64,000 bases of DNA from JBDHDH01 sp039591615 (GTDB taxonomy: Bacteria; Gemmatimonadota; Gemmatimonadetes; Gemmatimonadales; GWC2-71-9), in assembly GCA_039591615.1 (NCBI GenBank), contig JBDHDH010000004.1, forward strand, positions 1 to 64,000, given 5' to 3'. This document shows, piece by piece, positions 1-7,345 of the stretch; position 1 is the stretch's first letter, and each line of letters begins with the position of its first letter. A program made the translations under genes and the position numbers. The notes under the pieces are model-generated. The model saw only the letters and a list, made by a program, of their open reading frames with translations, ran no database searches and was not told the DNA's origin.

Positions 1-27
1 TACGAACAGAACGATTCTGGATCTCAT
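1..27 (-). CDS. N-terminus of an exported or membrane protein, cut by the left edge
   Basis: Only nine codons are in the window, reading MRSRIVLFV leftward from an ATG at 27-25. A strong Shine-Dalgarno AAGGAG lies at 40-35, seven bases before the ATG, which is why I call it despite its length. The Met-Arg-x-Arg start followed by hydrophobic residues looks like the beginning of a signal peptide, much like the SusC start at 5788 (MSTRVVRVFV). Function cannot be told from this fragment. Confidence 0.55.
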
Positions 28-731
28 AACACCTCTCCTTTTTTAGGGCCGGGTTCACGCACACGACCGGACGCCCAGGCGGCCGTGGCGGGAGGGTAAG
101 CAGTAGCTTAGGCCCATCGACCTCAGATGGTCCACGAATGAAGCGTCCTTTAAAGAGTCCAGTAGAGTACGGGCCGGTACCCGGTTCGGCAAGATGGGGC
201 CCTCAGAGGGGCCCCCGGCTCCCGAGCCTGGCCGGCGGCCGCCAGACGCATACCACGCGAGAGTGACCAGTCTGTGGGTGCTTATCAGGTTAGAAACACC
301 GAGATCTCCCATCGGTTCCTGCGTGAGCGTTGCGATCTGAAACGTGGAATTGCTTCCACCCCAACGACTTGCGGGACCGGCGCGAGGAAGGTGGTAGGTG
401 TTAGCGGAAGGTGCTAGGTGCTAGGTGCTAGGTGCTAGTTGTGAGGTGATAGGTGATAGTGTGATGAGCCTGGTACCCGACACCCGATGCCCCGTTACTG
501 GCGAGCCGGGGGCTGAGATCGTATTGTAGGCACGACGGGCGTCGGTGATTGCTCGACCGACACCTGCAGCCACACGCCGACTCACGGTTCCGGACCTCGC
601 CCCTCCCTTGCCACAGTGAGGTCTGAGCCGACGAAACCACAAGATAGACCTTGCTGCGCGACGAGGGACCGCCTCCCTCGTCGACGGTTGCTGTTGTACT
701 GACCGGAAACCTCCCACCGGAGCAGCCCGTC
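28..731. other. Long intergenic region upstream of the left-edge gene
   Basis: About 700 bases without a convincing gene. It holds the Shine-Dalgarno of the left-edge gene, a GC-rich hairpin at 196-215 (GGGGCCC and GGGCCCC arms) and the tandem repeat cluster at 393-460. Small reading frames here (for example 55-312 minus, 421-717 minus) have no family resemblance and no ribosome-binding site I would trust. The region probably carries the promoter and leader of the leftward gene, but I could not pick a convincing promoter. Confidence 0.5.
393..460. repeat. Tandem heptamer repeats GGTGCTA and GGTGATA
   Basis: Four head-to-tail copies of GGTGCTA occupy 410-437, preceded by diverged copies from about 393 and followed by two copies of GGTGATA at 445-458. 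The same word recurs twice in tandem at 1096-1109 and within the hairpin at 1225-1278. The repeat is noncoding and restricted to intergenic DNA. Confidence 0.85.
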
Positions 732-1070
732 ATGCGCCATGTGTCCGTTGCTTTCGCCCTAGTTCTCGCTGCGTGCGCCGGCATCTCCCCACCTCTCGTT
801 GGGACGTACTCCCTCTCGCCCGAGGCCCTCGATCGTAGCGGGGCTCACGATCTCCACGACGCCGTGAGGCTCCTACGCCCCAACTGGCTCCATTCCTGCG
901 TGTCCGTGTACCGCAACGAGCGCTACTGGGGTGGAAGTGAGGCGCTGCACGAGTTCGGGCCTGGAGAGCCAGCGGCAGTCAAGTACATTCCTCGCGGCCA
1001 TCCCCGACCGGGAGCGGGGACGACGGCGCTCACTGGCTGCGCCGCGATCCAGGTGCTGACGGGGAGGTAG
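732..1070 (+). CDS. Small lipoprotein with a TonB-plug-like domain
   Basis: 112 residues from the ATG at 732; an in-frame start at 651 lies upstream, but 732 places a signal peptide with a lipobox-like end (ALVLAAC, Cys about 14) at the N-terminus. The mature part reads LSPEALDRSGAHDLHDAVRLLRPNWL, then VYRNERYWGGSEALHEF, and ends near GCAAIQVLTGR. This is the layout of the small plug-like proteins I know from Gemmatimonadota: an LRPxWL motif, a 'VYxNxxxxGGxxAL' strand and a final strand resembling GAIxVxT of TonB receptor plugs. Function is unknown; it may be a plug-derived envelope protein. A strong terminator follows at 1160. Recognition is from family style, not a search. Confidence 0.7.
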   Translation: MRHVSVAFALVLAACAGISPPLVGTYSLSPEALDRSGAHDLHDAVRLLRPNWLHSCVSVYRNERYWGGSEALHEFGPGEPAAVKYIPRGHPRPGAGTTALTGCAAIQVLTGR

Positions 1071-1095
1071 GCCCCCGCCGCCCCACCGGGGGGTA

Positions 1096-1109
1096 GGTGC
1101 TAGGTGCTA
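1096..1109. repeat. Two tandem GGTGCTA heptamers
   Basis: Two perfect copies of the heptamer seen at 410-437, lying just after the stop codon of the plug-like lipoprotein gene. Confidence 0.8.
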
Positions 1110-1159
1110 GTGATGGCTTGAGGCCTGGTACCCCGGCGCGGCGAGACGCCGATCAGACG

Positions 1160-1201
1160 GGAAAAGGGAGAGCCGACGCACCGGCTCCCCCTTTTCCTTT
1201 A
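1160..1201 (+). terminator. Rho-independent terminator after the plug-like lipoprotein gene
   Basis: GGAAAAGGG (1160-1168) pairs with CCCTTTTCC (1189-1197), and GAGCCG (1170-1175) pairs with CGGCTC (1182-1187), with an A/C mismatch between the two helices and a six-base loop. The tail is TTTAAT. The A-rich 5' flank of the arm means it could also work in the minus direction at the end of the susD transcript. Confidence 0.8.
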
Positions 1202-1224
1202 ATAGTGCAGGTACACGTGTGCAA

Positions 1225-1278
1225 GGTGCTTGGTGCTAGGGGTTAGGAGCGAGGCCCTAACACCGAACACCTAGCACC
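1225..1278. terminator. Word-repeat hairpin between convergent genes
   Basis: The arms 1225-1247 and 1256-1278 match at 19 of 23 positions as an inverted repeat around an eight-base loop. Both arms consist of GGTGCTAG-type words in opposite orientation. It sits immediately beyond the stop codon of the minus-strand susD-like gene (1283), so it may act as its terminator or 3' stabiliser, although there is no U-tract. Confidence 0.6.
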
Positions 1279-1282
1279 CGTG

Positions 1283-2749
1283 TTACGGATTCCGATCCAG
1301 ACATTGATCGAAATTCGTGTTGTTCTCCTCATCGAACACAACCGGCAGGTTCACGTCCGGCCCGTACACGCCACCCTTGTGGTACGCGCCCGTCGGAAAG
1401 ACGGACTCCGAGTCGCGGCCGTATTGCCGAACCAGACGCCGGAGATCACCCAGCCGAGTGCCCGTCGCATAGAGCCAGAACGCGCGCTCGCTGAAGTGCA
1501 TGTCCTCCCGAGCCGCGGCCGTGCCGGGATCCGTCAGCTGAGCGAGCTGCACTGCACCGCCCTCGATGCCGAACTGGTCCCGCAAGGCATCCAGGTGATC
1601 CCGGGTCAGCAGGCTTGCGACATCGGCCCGCAAATCGTTGAGGATCTGGAGCCACGTAATGAAATCGCCGGCCTGCAGCGCGGCTTCCGCCTCGATGAGG
1701 CGAGCCTCGACACCGCTCCCCACGATGGAGAGCTTGTCGCGGCCGGGATACTTCTGAAGATCCCGCTGCGGTGTTGCGCGGTCGAAGCCGACGTCGGTGC
1801 CACCGGTCCGGATCCATGGTACGCGGATGTCCATCGTCCCGCCGGGACCCAAGAACTCCAACCCGTTCGAACCTTCGCCGTCGGCGACGGACCAGCGTTC
1901 GTTGATCGCGTTGACGAAGAAGATCCCGTTCTCCTGGCCCGTGCTGTTGATGGAGTGGTCGAGGTTGAACACGAACTCCGTGGGCACGGAAGCCGCGACG
2001 GTTGCAGCGGCTACGAAGTCTCCCACGTCGAGGAGCGCGCGCGCCGTTCCCAAGGTTGCGATCGCCTCCTGCCGAGACGAGCCAGCACCCTGCGCATCGG
2101 TCGAGGCGCTGGCGAACCGCTCGACGGCCACGTCGTAGATCTGCGAGGTGGTGAGCGGCTGACCGAAGTCGAGGGTCCCGTCGGGATTTCCCTTGCTGAA
2201 CGGCACTCCGGAGCAGAAGCTCTCGGCGATCAGGAGGTACATGTACCCTGCGAGATTGTTCATCTGCGCCTTCTGCCCCAAGCTCGTGGCGTCGCTGGGA
2301 TCGTCCGCGTTGTCATTGATGAATTCGACGGCCCGCTCCGCCGATCGTCGTGCCCGCTGGAGATTGCGGAACAGCGTGGTGAGTTCGGCGTTGCGGATGT
2401 CGATGCTGCGTGAGTCGATCTCGATCCGCGTAGGGAAGGTTCCCGAAAGGAACCACTCATCACCCAGCAAACCGGAGTACATGACGACTCCCACGATTGG
2501 CGTGGCGTCGCCGGCGTACGCCAGCGAGAAGTCGCCGATGGCGCCCTGCACGATCGTCGGGATCGCTTGCGGTCCCTCGAGGTCCTCCGGCAGGATGATA
2601 TCCGGATCGACCGTTTCCAGCGGATTGTCGCACGCCGTGACCGCCAGCGCGAGGGTAGCCGCGAGGGCGAGCCAGCGGCGGGGGAGGAGCCGTCGGCCCC
2701 TCCCATCCGCGACCGGTGCTCTATTGGTGTACATGCTCATAGCTATCAT
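1283..2749 (-). CDS. SusD/RagB-like outer-membrane lipoprotein
   Basis: 488 residues. It is the surface-exposed nutrient-binding partner of the SusC-like channel encoded just upstream, 9 bp away. The N-terminus carries a long positively charged leader and a hydrophobic stretch ending in ALAVTAC, giving a lipoprotein cysteine at residue 40. SusD-like features include an all-helical TPR-like body (LTTLFRNLQRARRSAERAV around 105-125) and the late segment with 'ARLIEAEAALQAGD', typical of SusD C-terminal domains. The family usually binds oligosaccharides or peptides at the cell surface; no glycoside hydrolase or peptidase lies nearby, so the substrate is unknown. Internal ATG codons (residues 4 and 6) could be alternative starts. 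Identity as SusD-like is fairly sure. Confidence 0.88.
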   Translation of the reverse strand: MIAMSMYTNRAPVADGRGRRLLPRRWLALAATLALAVTACDNPLETVDPDIILPEDLEGPQAIPTIVQGAIGDFSLAYAGDATPIVGVVMYSGLLGDEWFLSGTFPTRIEIDSRSIDIRNAELTTLFRNLQRARRSAERAVEFINDNADDPSDATSLGQKAQMNNLAGYMYLLIAESFCSGVPFSKGNPDGTLDFGQPLTTSQIYDVAVERFASASTDAQGAGSSRQEAIATLGTARALLDVGDFVAAATVAASVPTEFVFNLDHSINSTGQENGIFFVNAINERWSVADGEGSNGLEFLGPGGTMDIRVPWIRTGGTDVGFDRATPQRDLQKYPGRDKLSIVGSGVEARLIEAEAALQAGDFITWLQILNDLRADVASLLTRDHLDALRDQFGIEGGAVQLAQLTDPGTAAAREDMHFSERAFWLYATGTRLGDLRRLVRQYGRDSESVFPTGAYHKGGVYGPDVNLPVVFDEENNTNFDQCLDRNP

Positions 2750-2758
2750 ATCCTCGAA

Positions 2759-5700
2759 TCAGAAGGTCACGTTCAGGCGCGCAGTCCAATACCGAACCGG
2801 CGGCTGCGTCAGGAAGTCGGCCGTCGTGAAGTTGTTCACTGGTGACGTGATCACTTCCGGATCGACCCCCGTGTAGTCGGTGATGGTGAACAGGTTGCGG
2901 CCTGTGAGTGTGATGCTCACCCGCTCACTGCCCAGCGCCTGTGTCCACGAATCTGGGAAGAAGAACGTCAAGGACGCTTCCCGCAGCTTCCAGAAGCTGG
3001 CGTTCTCGATGAAGCCGCCATCGGAGCTGCTGGGGTGCAGCGCATCCGCGACCGTCGCAGCCTGCTTCTCGAAATCGGAGCCCGGAACTACCGCCTCTTC
3101 GCAGAGGAAGAACTGCCCGCAGCGGAATTCTTCGGTATCGTTATACAGGCTGTGACCCCCTCGGTGATCCAGCAGCCCGCTGATCCGAATTCGATTCCAC
3201 AGCGTGACGGCACTCTGGATCGACACCTCTCGTTTCGGAATAGGCGTACCCAAAAACTCGGGCTCGTCACTCACCTCGATCTCATCCAGGCTGATGATCC
3301 CGTCACCGTCCAGATCGCCGAGCAGCGTGACCCGGTTCTGGAAGTACGATCCGGCTGGGAAGCCAGCTTCGTGACGCTGGGTATCGCCGCCGAGGCCGAA
3401 GATGATCGGTTCGACGTCCTCACCGAGATCGTTGACCTTGTTGCTGATTGTCGCACCCTTGAGGGTGACGTCCCAGAGCACGTCCCGCGTCTGTAGGACC
3501 TGTGCCGACACCGTGCCCTCGAATCCGCGGTTCCGCACCGAGGCGAGGTTCACGAACTGCTGTGATCCCGTCCCCAGCGACGGCGCGGTATTTCGATTGA
3601 CCAGCGCGTCCTCGGTGTTCTTGTGGTAGTACGTCACATCGAGGCTCACCCGGTCGCTGAACAGACCGGCGTCGAAACCCAGCTCGATCTCCTCCGACCG
3701 CTCCGGCTTGAGATCGAGATTCCCCAGGGAACTATCGGTGATTCCCACGACGTCGAGGCCGCCCTGTGTCACCGCCGTCGCCAAGAAGAATCGGGCGGCC
3801 GAGTTCTGGGTAGGCTGCACGCCGGTCTGACCCCACGCCGCCCGCAGGCGGAGCGAGCTCAAGAACGTGCTGGTTGGGAAGAACGGCTCCTCGCCGATCA
3901 CCCACGACAGGCTCGCCTTCGGATACGCCACCAGGTCGAAGGACTCACCGAAAGCATTGTTATCATCGACCCGTAAACCACCGGTGACGAAAACCCGGTC
4001 GTTCCAGGAGAACTGCTGTTCCCCGAACACACCGATCGTCGTGTTCTCGGCGGTGGCCTCGAACGCGGACGTGATCACCGCGGACGCCAACGAGCTGCTT
4101 CCCGCCGGAATCCGGTTCCCGAAGGCGAAGGTCCCTTCGGAGATGTTCTGGAAGAACTGGAAGCCGACGGACGACCGAGATGCGATTGCATCCGTGACAC
4201 TGGCAGTCGCCGTGGTGCCGAGATCAACCGTGTACTGGAACGTGTTGATGCGGTTCGAGTTCCTCGTCCCGTCGATGTTGGTGGCGAAGGGCACCTCACC
4301 CGTGGGGAAGAAGTCGTTGTCGAACTGGTTGGTGAAATCCACCCCGAAGGCGCTGCGGGTCGCGAGCCATTCGAGAGGTTGCCAGTTCGACTGCAAGCTC
4401 CCCGTGAACCGTTCGACATTCTGCTTCGCCTGAATGGCGAAGACCTGATCCGGCGTGAAGAAGCCGAAGCCGGTCTCGGGAGTCGCGCCGCCGAAGAACC
4501 CGCTGGGGAGCATCCCCAAGACGTTGTTGTCGTTCTGTGGCAGACGGAGATCGCTGGACACGAACCCCACCGAAACGGACCAGTCGGCGTTGGGCAGCAC
4601 CTGGGAACGGAGGTTCGCCCGGAGACTCACCCGCTCGAGCTCGTTGGGCCGCACCAAGCTACCTGGCAGTTCGCCCCGCTCGCTGACGAGCCGCGCCTCG
4701 GTCGTATCGGGAAGGCGGAGCGTTCCCACCTCGCGCTCGAACTCGCCGGACAAGAAGTAGCTCAACTTGTCAGTTCCACCGGAAACGTTGAGGCCGACCT
4801 GCTGACGGTTCCCGATGTCGATGGGGCTCGCTTCGTCGTCCTCCAACACGTTGAACGACTGGATTTCCCCTTGCGAGCAGGCATCGAGCGTCTGGAGCAC
4901 CAGGAAGCACCCGTTGTCCTGCGCGTAGTTGGTGGGATAGCTGTTGGGATCGTTGATGACCCCACCCTCGACGTAGAAGTTCCAGCGTGGCTCGCCTGCA
5001 CGGCCGCGCTTCGTCGTGATGAGGAGAACCCCGTTGGCCGCTTCGGTCCCGTACAGCGTAGCAGCCGAAGGACCCTTGATCACCTCGATGGACTCGATCT
5101 CCTCGGGATTGATGTCGTTGATGCGCGACGGTTGCTGTCCGCCTACACTTATCGAGCTGAGCCCGAACGACGCGTTGGTGTTGTCGATCCGCACGCCGTC
5201 GAGGTAGATGAGCGGCTCGTTGGTCAGTGAAAGGCTGTTCGCACCCCGGACACGGATCCGCGTGCCGCCGCCGGTGGTCCCGCTGGCCGAACTAACGATC
5301 ACACCGGGAGCCCGAGAGCTCAGCAGATCCGAGAAGTTGGTGATTGCGCCCGCCTCGACCTCCTTGAGGGCGTCGATCTTCGCGATGTTGTTGGCAACCT
5401 CACGACTGCGACGCTCACCCGTTGCCGTGACGAAGATCTGGTCCAGCAGAATCGCCGATGCTTCGAGCTGAAAATCTGCCGTCACCGGCTGGCCTGCCGT
5501 CACGGTAATGGTCTGGTCCTGCGGGGCATAGCCAATCCGCACGACGCGGAGCTGCACCTGACCGACAGGGACGCCGTCAAACCGGAAGGTGCCGTCCTGA
5601 TTGGTGATGGCCTGACGACTGGTGCCCACGAGCACGATCCGTGCGCCGGTCACCGGCTGCCCCGAGACCTGTTCGACGACTCGGCCGGTCAACGACCCCG

Positions 5701-5788
5701 TGGCCTGTGCCTGAGCGACCGTCGGAACCACCCATGTCAGGGCGACTACTGCGATCGCTACGAATACTCTCACTACTCTCGTACTCAT
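2759..5788 (-). CDS. SusC/RagA-type TonB-dependent outer-membrane receptor
   Basis: 1009 residues. Signal peptide at about 1-28 (ending AQAQA); a carboxypeptidase-regulatory-like beta-sandwich at about 31-105 (GSLTGRVVEQVSGQPVTGAR); a plug at about 115-230, including LIYLDGVRIDN and IESIEVIKGPSAATLYG; then a large beta-barrel ending in aromatic Phe (TARLNVTF). This is the full SusC layout. It imports a substrate bound by the SusD-like partner, using TonB energy. A Shine-Dalgarno GAGGTGA stands about eight bases before the ATG at 5788. It is the first gene of a two-gene transcription unit with susD. No anti-sigma or sigma gene is adjacent, so the usual FecI/FecR control is not evident. Confidence 0.93.
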   Translation of the reverse strand: MSTRVVRVFVAIAVVALTWVVPTVAQAQATGSLTGRVVEQVSGQPVTGARIVLVGTSRQAITNQDGTFRFDGVPVGQVQLRVVRIGYAPQDQTITVTAGQPVTADFQLEASAILLDQIFVTATGERRSREVANNIAKIDALKEVEAGAITNFSDLLSSRAPGVIVSSASGTTGGGTRIRVRGANSLSLTNEPLIYLDGVRIDNTNASFGLSSISVGGQQPSRINDINPEEIESIEVIKGPSAATLYGTEAANGVLLITTKRGRAGEPRWNFYVEGGVINDPNSYPTNYAQDNGCFLVLQTLDACSQGEIQSFNVLEDDEASPIDIGNRQQVGLNVSGGTDKLSYFLSGEFEREVGTLRLPDTTEARLVSERGELPGSLVRPNELERVSLRANLRSQVLPNADWSVSVGFVSSDLRLPQNDNNVLGMLPSGFFGGATPETGFGFFTPDQVFAIQAKQNVERFTGSLQSNWQPLEWLATRSAFGVDFTNQFDNDFFPTGEVPFATNIDGTRNSNRINTFQYTVDLGTTATASVTDAIASRSSVGFQFFQNISEGTFAFGNRIPAGSSSLASAVITSAFEATAENTTIGVFGEQQFSWNDRVFVTGGLRVDDNNAFGESFDLVAYPKASLSWVIGEEPFFPTSTFLSSLRLRAAWGQTGVQPTQNSAARFFLATAVTQGGLDVVGITDSSLGNLDLKPERSEEIELGFDAGLFSDRVSLDVTYYHKNTEDALVNRNTAPSLGTGSQQFVNLASVRNRGFEGTVSAQVLQTRDVLWDVTLKGATISNKVNDLGEDVEPIIFGLGGDTQRHEAGFPAGSYFQNRVTLLGDLDGDGIISLDEIEVSDEPEFLGTPIPKREVSIQSAVTLWNRIRISGLLDHRGGHSLYNDTEEFRCGQFFLCEEAVVPGSDFEKQAATVADALHPSSSDGGFIENASFWKLREASLTFFFPDSWTQALGSERVSITLTGRNLFTITDYTGVDPEVITSPVNNFTTADFLTQPPVRYWTARLNVTF

Positions 5789-6445
5789 TGTTTGTCACCT
5801 CACGAGAATTGGTTTGGTGCTTCTCAGTTGCGCACGACAGTTTCAAGAGCCCATACACGACACCTCCTCGAGAAGACGTACCACTCTATATGGACGCACA
5901 CTGCGCCCGAACCGCGCGGACGCACGCCGACGCGGCGAAACAGAATCGATTTTCCAGGGGAGCGAACGTGGGGAGAGAGCGTTCGAAGGGTCGATTGCGC
6001 CTTTCGGACGCACGCGCTGTTCCCGCTACGGAGAAGACTCAGTTGTCGTGAAACGACCTGCGAAGGCTGACAAAAAGATGTCGATAGCACCCCGATTCGG
6101 TATCGATACGCCCCTTCACCACCCATGACGCCCGCGACGGGCAGGCGTCATGCCCCACATCTGTCAACCGGTTGTTGTCTCTTACGTGCTCCTAACCCCG
6201 TTCGATGGTCGGAGGTTCCACGAGTTCCGTTTCGCCTTGAAACCAAGTGGTCGGTCGCTCCGAAGTTAATTGTCCAGGTGGTTGGCGCGCCGGGCCAAGC
6301 CACGCGCGAGTGGTGAGCCTCGGGGTGATGCTTCGTGTGGATAACCACGGTAATACCGTCGAGTTCCGCCTGCACTAGATTCGGAGATCGACGCGGGCAC
6401 GAGCAGGCCCATGCGTCGTGATCCTATCGAGGGAGGCTCCGATCC
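5789..6445. other. Intergenic region between divergent susC and nitrilase genes
   Basis: About 650 bases between divergent genes, so it should hold both promoters. On the minus strand CATATAGAGT at about 5896-5887 is a possible -10 for susC. It contains a perfect inverted repeat at 6124-6152 (separate entry), and GGAGG just before the GTG at 6446. I found no convincing gene in it. Confidence 0.5.
6124..6152. repeat. Perfect 9-bp inverted repeat
   Basis: CATGACGCC at 6124-6132 and GGCGTCATG at 6144-6152 flank an 11-base spacer. It could be a regulator-binding palindrome or an RNA hairpin in the divergent region; there is no U-tract to suggest termination. Confidence 0.7.
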
Positions 6446-7285
6446 GTGCAACTCGCCCTGGCCCAACAGGCTGCCAGTCCAGACCGCGACCTGAACCTCC
6501 GTTTGGCACTCGATGCCATGGAGCGGGCGGCTGCTCTCGGCGCCGAGGTCATTGCCTTCCCCGAACTGGCCATCGACCGGTTCTTTCCACAGCATCCCGA
6601 GCACGCGTCGGCAGCCACCTTGGCTGAGGCGATCCCGGGACCGACGGCGGACTGCATCGCGGAGCGGGCACGCGCCCTGTCTTTGGTGACCGTCTTCAAC
6701 ATGTACGAGGTAGATGCCGACGGCCGACACTTCGACAGCTCTCCCGTCTTCGATGCCGACGGGAGCCTCCTCGGCATCACCAGGATGGTTCACATCACCG
6801 AATACGCCTGCTTCCATGAGCAGGCCTATTACGATCCCGGCGACCGCGGTGCGCCGGTATACTCGACACGGGCAGGACAGATCGGCGTTGCGATCTGCTA
6901 CGACCGCCACTATCCGGAATACATGCGCGCCCTTGGTGTGGGTGGGGCACAGTTGGTCGTCATTCCGCAGGCAGGTGCGCTGGACGAGTGGCCCGACGGG
7001 CTCTTCGAGGCCGAAGTTCGCACCGCCGCCTTCCAGAACGGCTATTTCGCAGCGCTGTGCAACCGAGTGGGAGAAGAGGAGCGACTCACCTTTGCGGGCG
7101 AGTCCTTCGTAGTGGACCCGCAGGGCCAGATTGTCGCGCGGGGCAAGCGGCTGGGAGACGACCTGGTGATCGTGGATCTCGACCTGGCGCAGTGCGCGAC
7201 TTCACCCGCTCGCAGGCTATTTTGGCGAGACCGGAGACCCGACCTGTACGGCAGGTGGCTGGGCGGCGGAAGCAGTGAGCGGTGA
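6446..7285 (+). CDS. Nitrilase-superfamily carbon-nitrogen hydrolase with an atypical active site
   Basis: 279 residues from a GTG with GGGAGG about ten bases upstream. The fold signature is clear: Glu40 in AFPE, Cys151 in GVAICYDRHYPEYM, and the long C-terminal stretch AFQNGYFAALCNRVG seen in N-carbamoylputrescine amidase-like enzymes. The usual catalytic Lys (RK-M-HIP in relatives) is replaced: the sequence reads ITRMVHITEY, placing Met114 where Lys is expected (ATG instead of AAG). Either this is a subfamily with a different arrangement or the protein has lost normal amidase activity. It is monocistronic, convergent with the RND pump operon and separated from it by a strong hairpin. Substrate unknown. 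Confidence 0.85.
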   Translation: MQLALAQQAASPDRDLNLRLALDAMERAAALGAEVIAFPELAIDRFFPQHPEHASAATLAEAIPGPTADCIAERARALSLVTVFNMYEVDADGRHFDSSPVFDADGSLLGITRMVHITEYACFHEQAYYDPGDRGAPVYSTRAGQIGVAICYDRHYPEYMRALGVGGAQLVVIPQAGALDEWPDGLFEAEVRTAAFQNGYFAALCNRVGEEERLTFAGESFVVDPQGQIVARGKRLGDDLVIVDLDLAQCATSPARRLFWRDRRPDLYGRWLGGGSSER

Positions 7286-7341
7286 GCAGTGAGCAGTGAG
7301 CCAGCACACGGTGGGCACTGCTTACTGCTCGCTGCTCACTG
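7273..7341. terminator. Long imperfect hairpin between convergent genes
   Basis: Arms 7273-7297 and 7317-7341 pair over 25 bases with only three differences, each a transition that still allows G-U pairing in one strand's RNA. The loop is 19 bases. The arms consist of repeated GTGAGCA words. It overlaps the last codons of the nitrilase gene and ends just before the stop codon of the RND gene, so it probably acts as a bidirectional terminator or transcript-end stabiliser. Confidence 0.75.
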
Positions 7342-7345
7342 TAGT

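Noticed and set aside
55..312. 85-residue minus-strand frame near the left edge
   Set aside because: No ribosome-binding site, no recognisable features, and it ends just before a well-supported start at 27 that has its own Shine-Dalgarno.
1280..2413. 377-residue plus-strand frame opposite the susD-like gene
   Set aside because: It is an antisense shadow of a clear SusD-family protein in GC-rich DNA; it has no family features.
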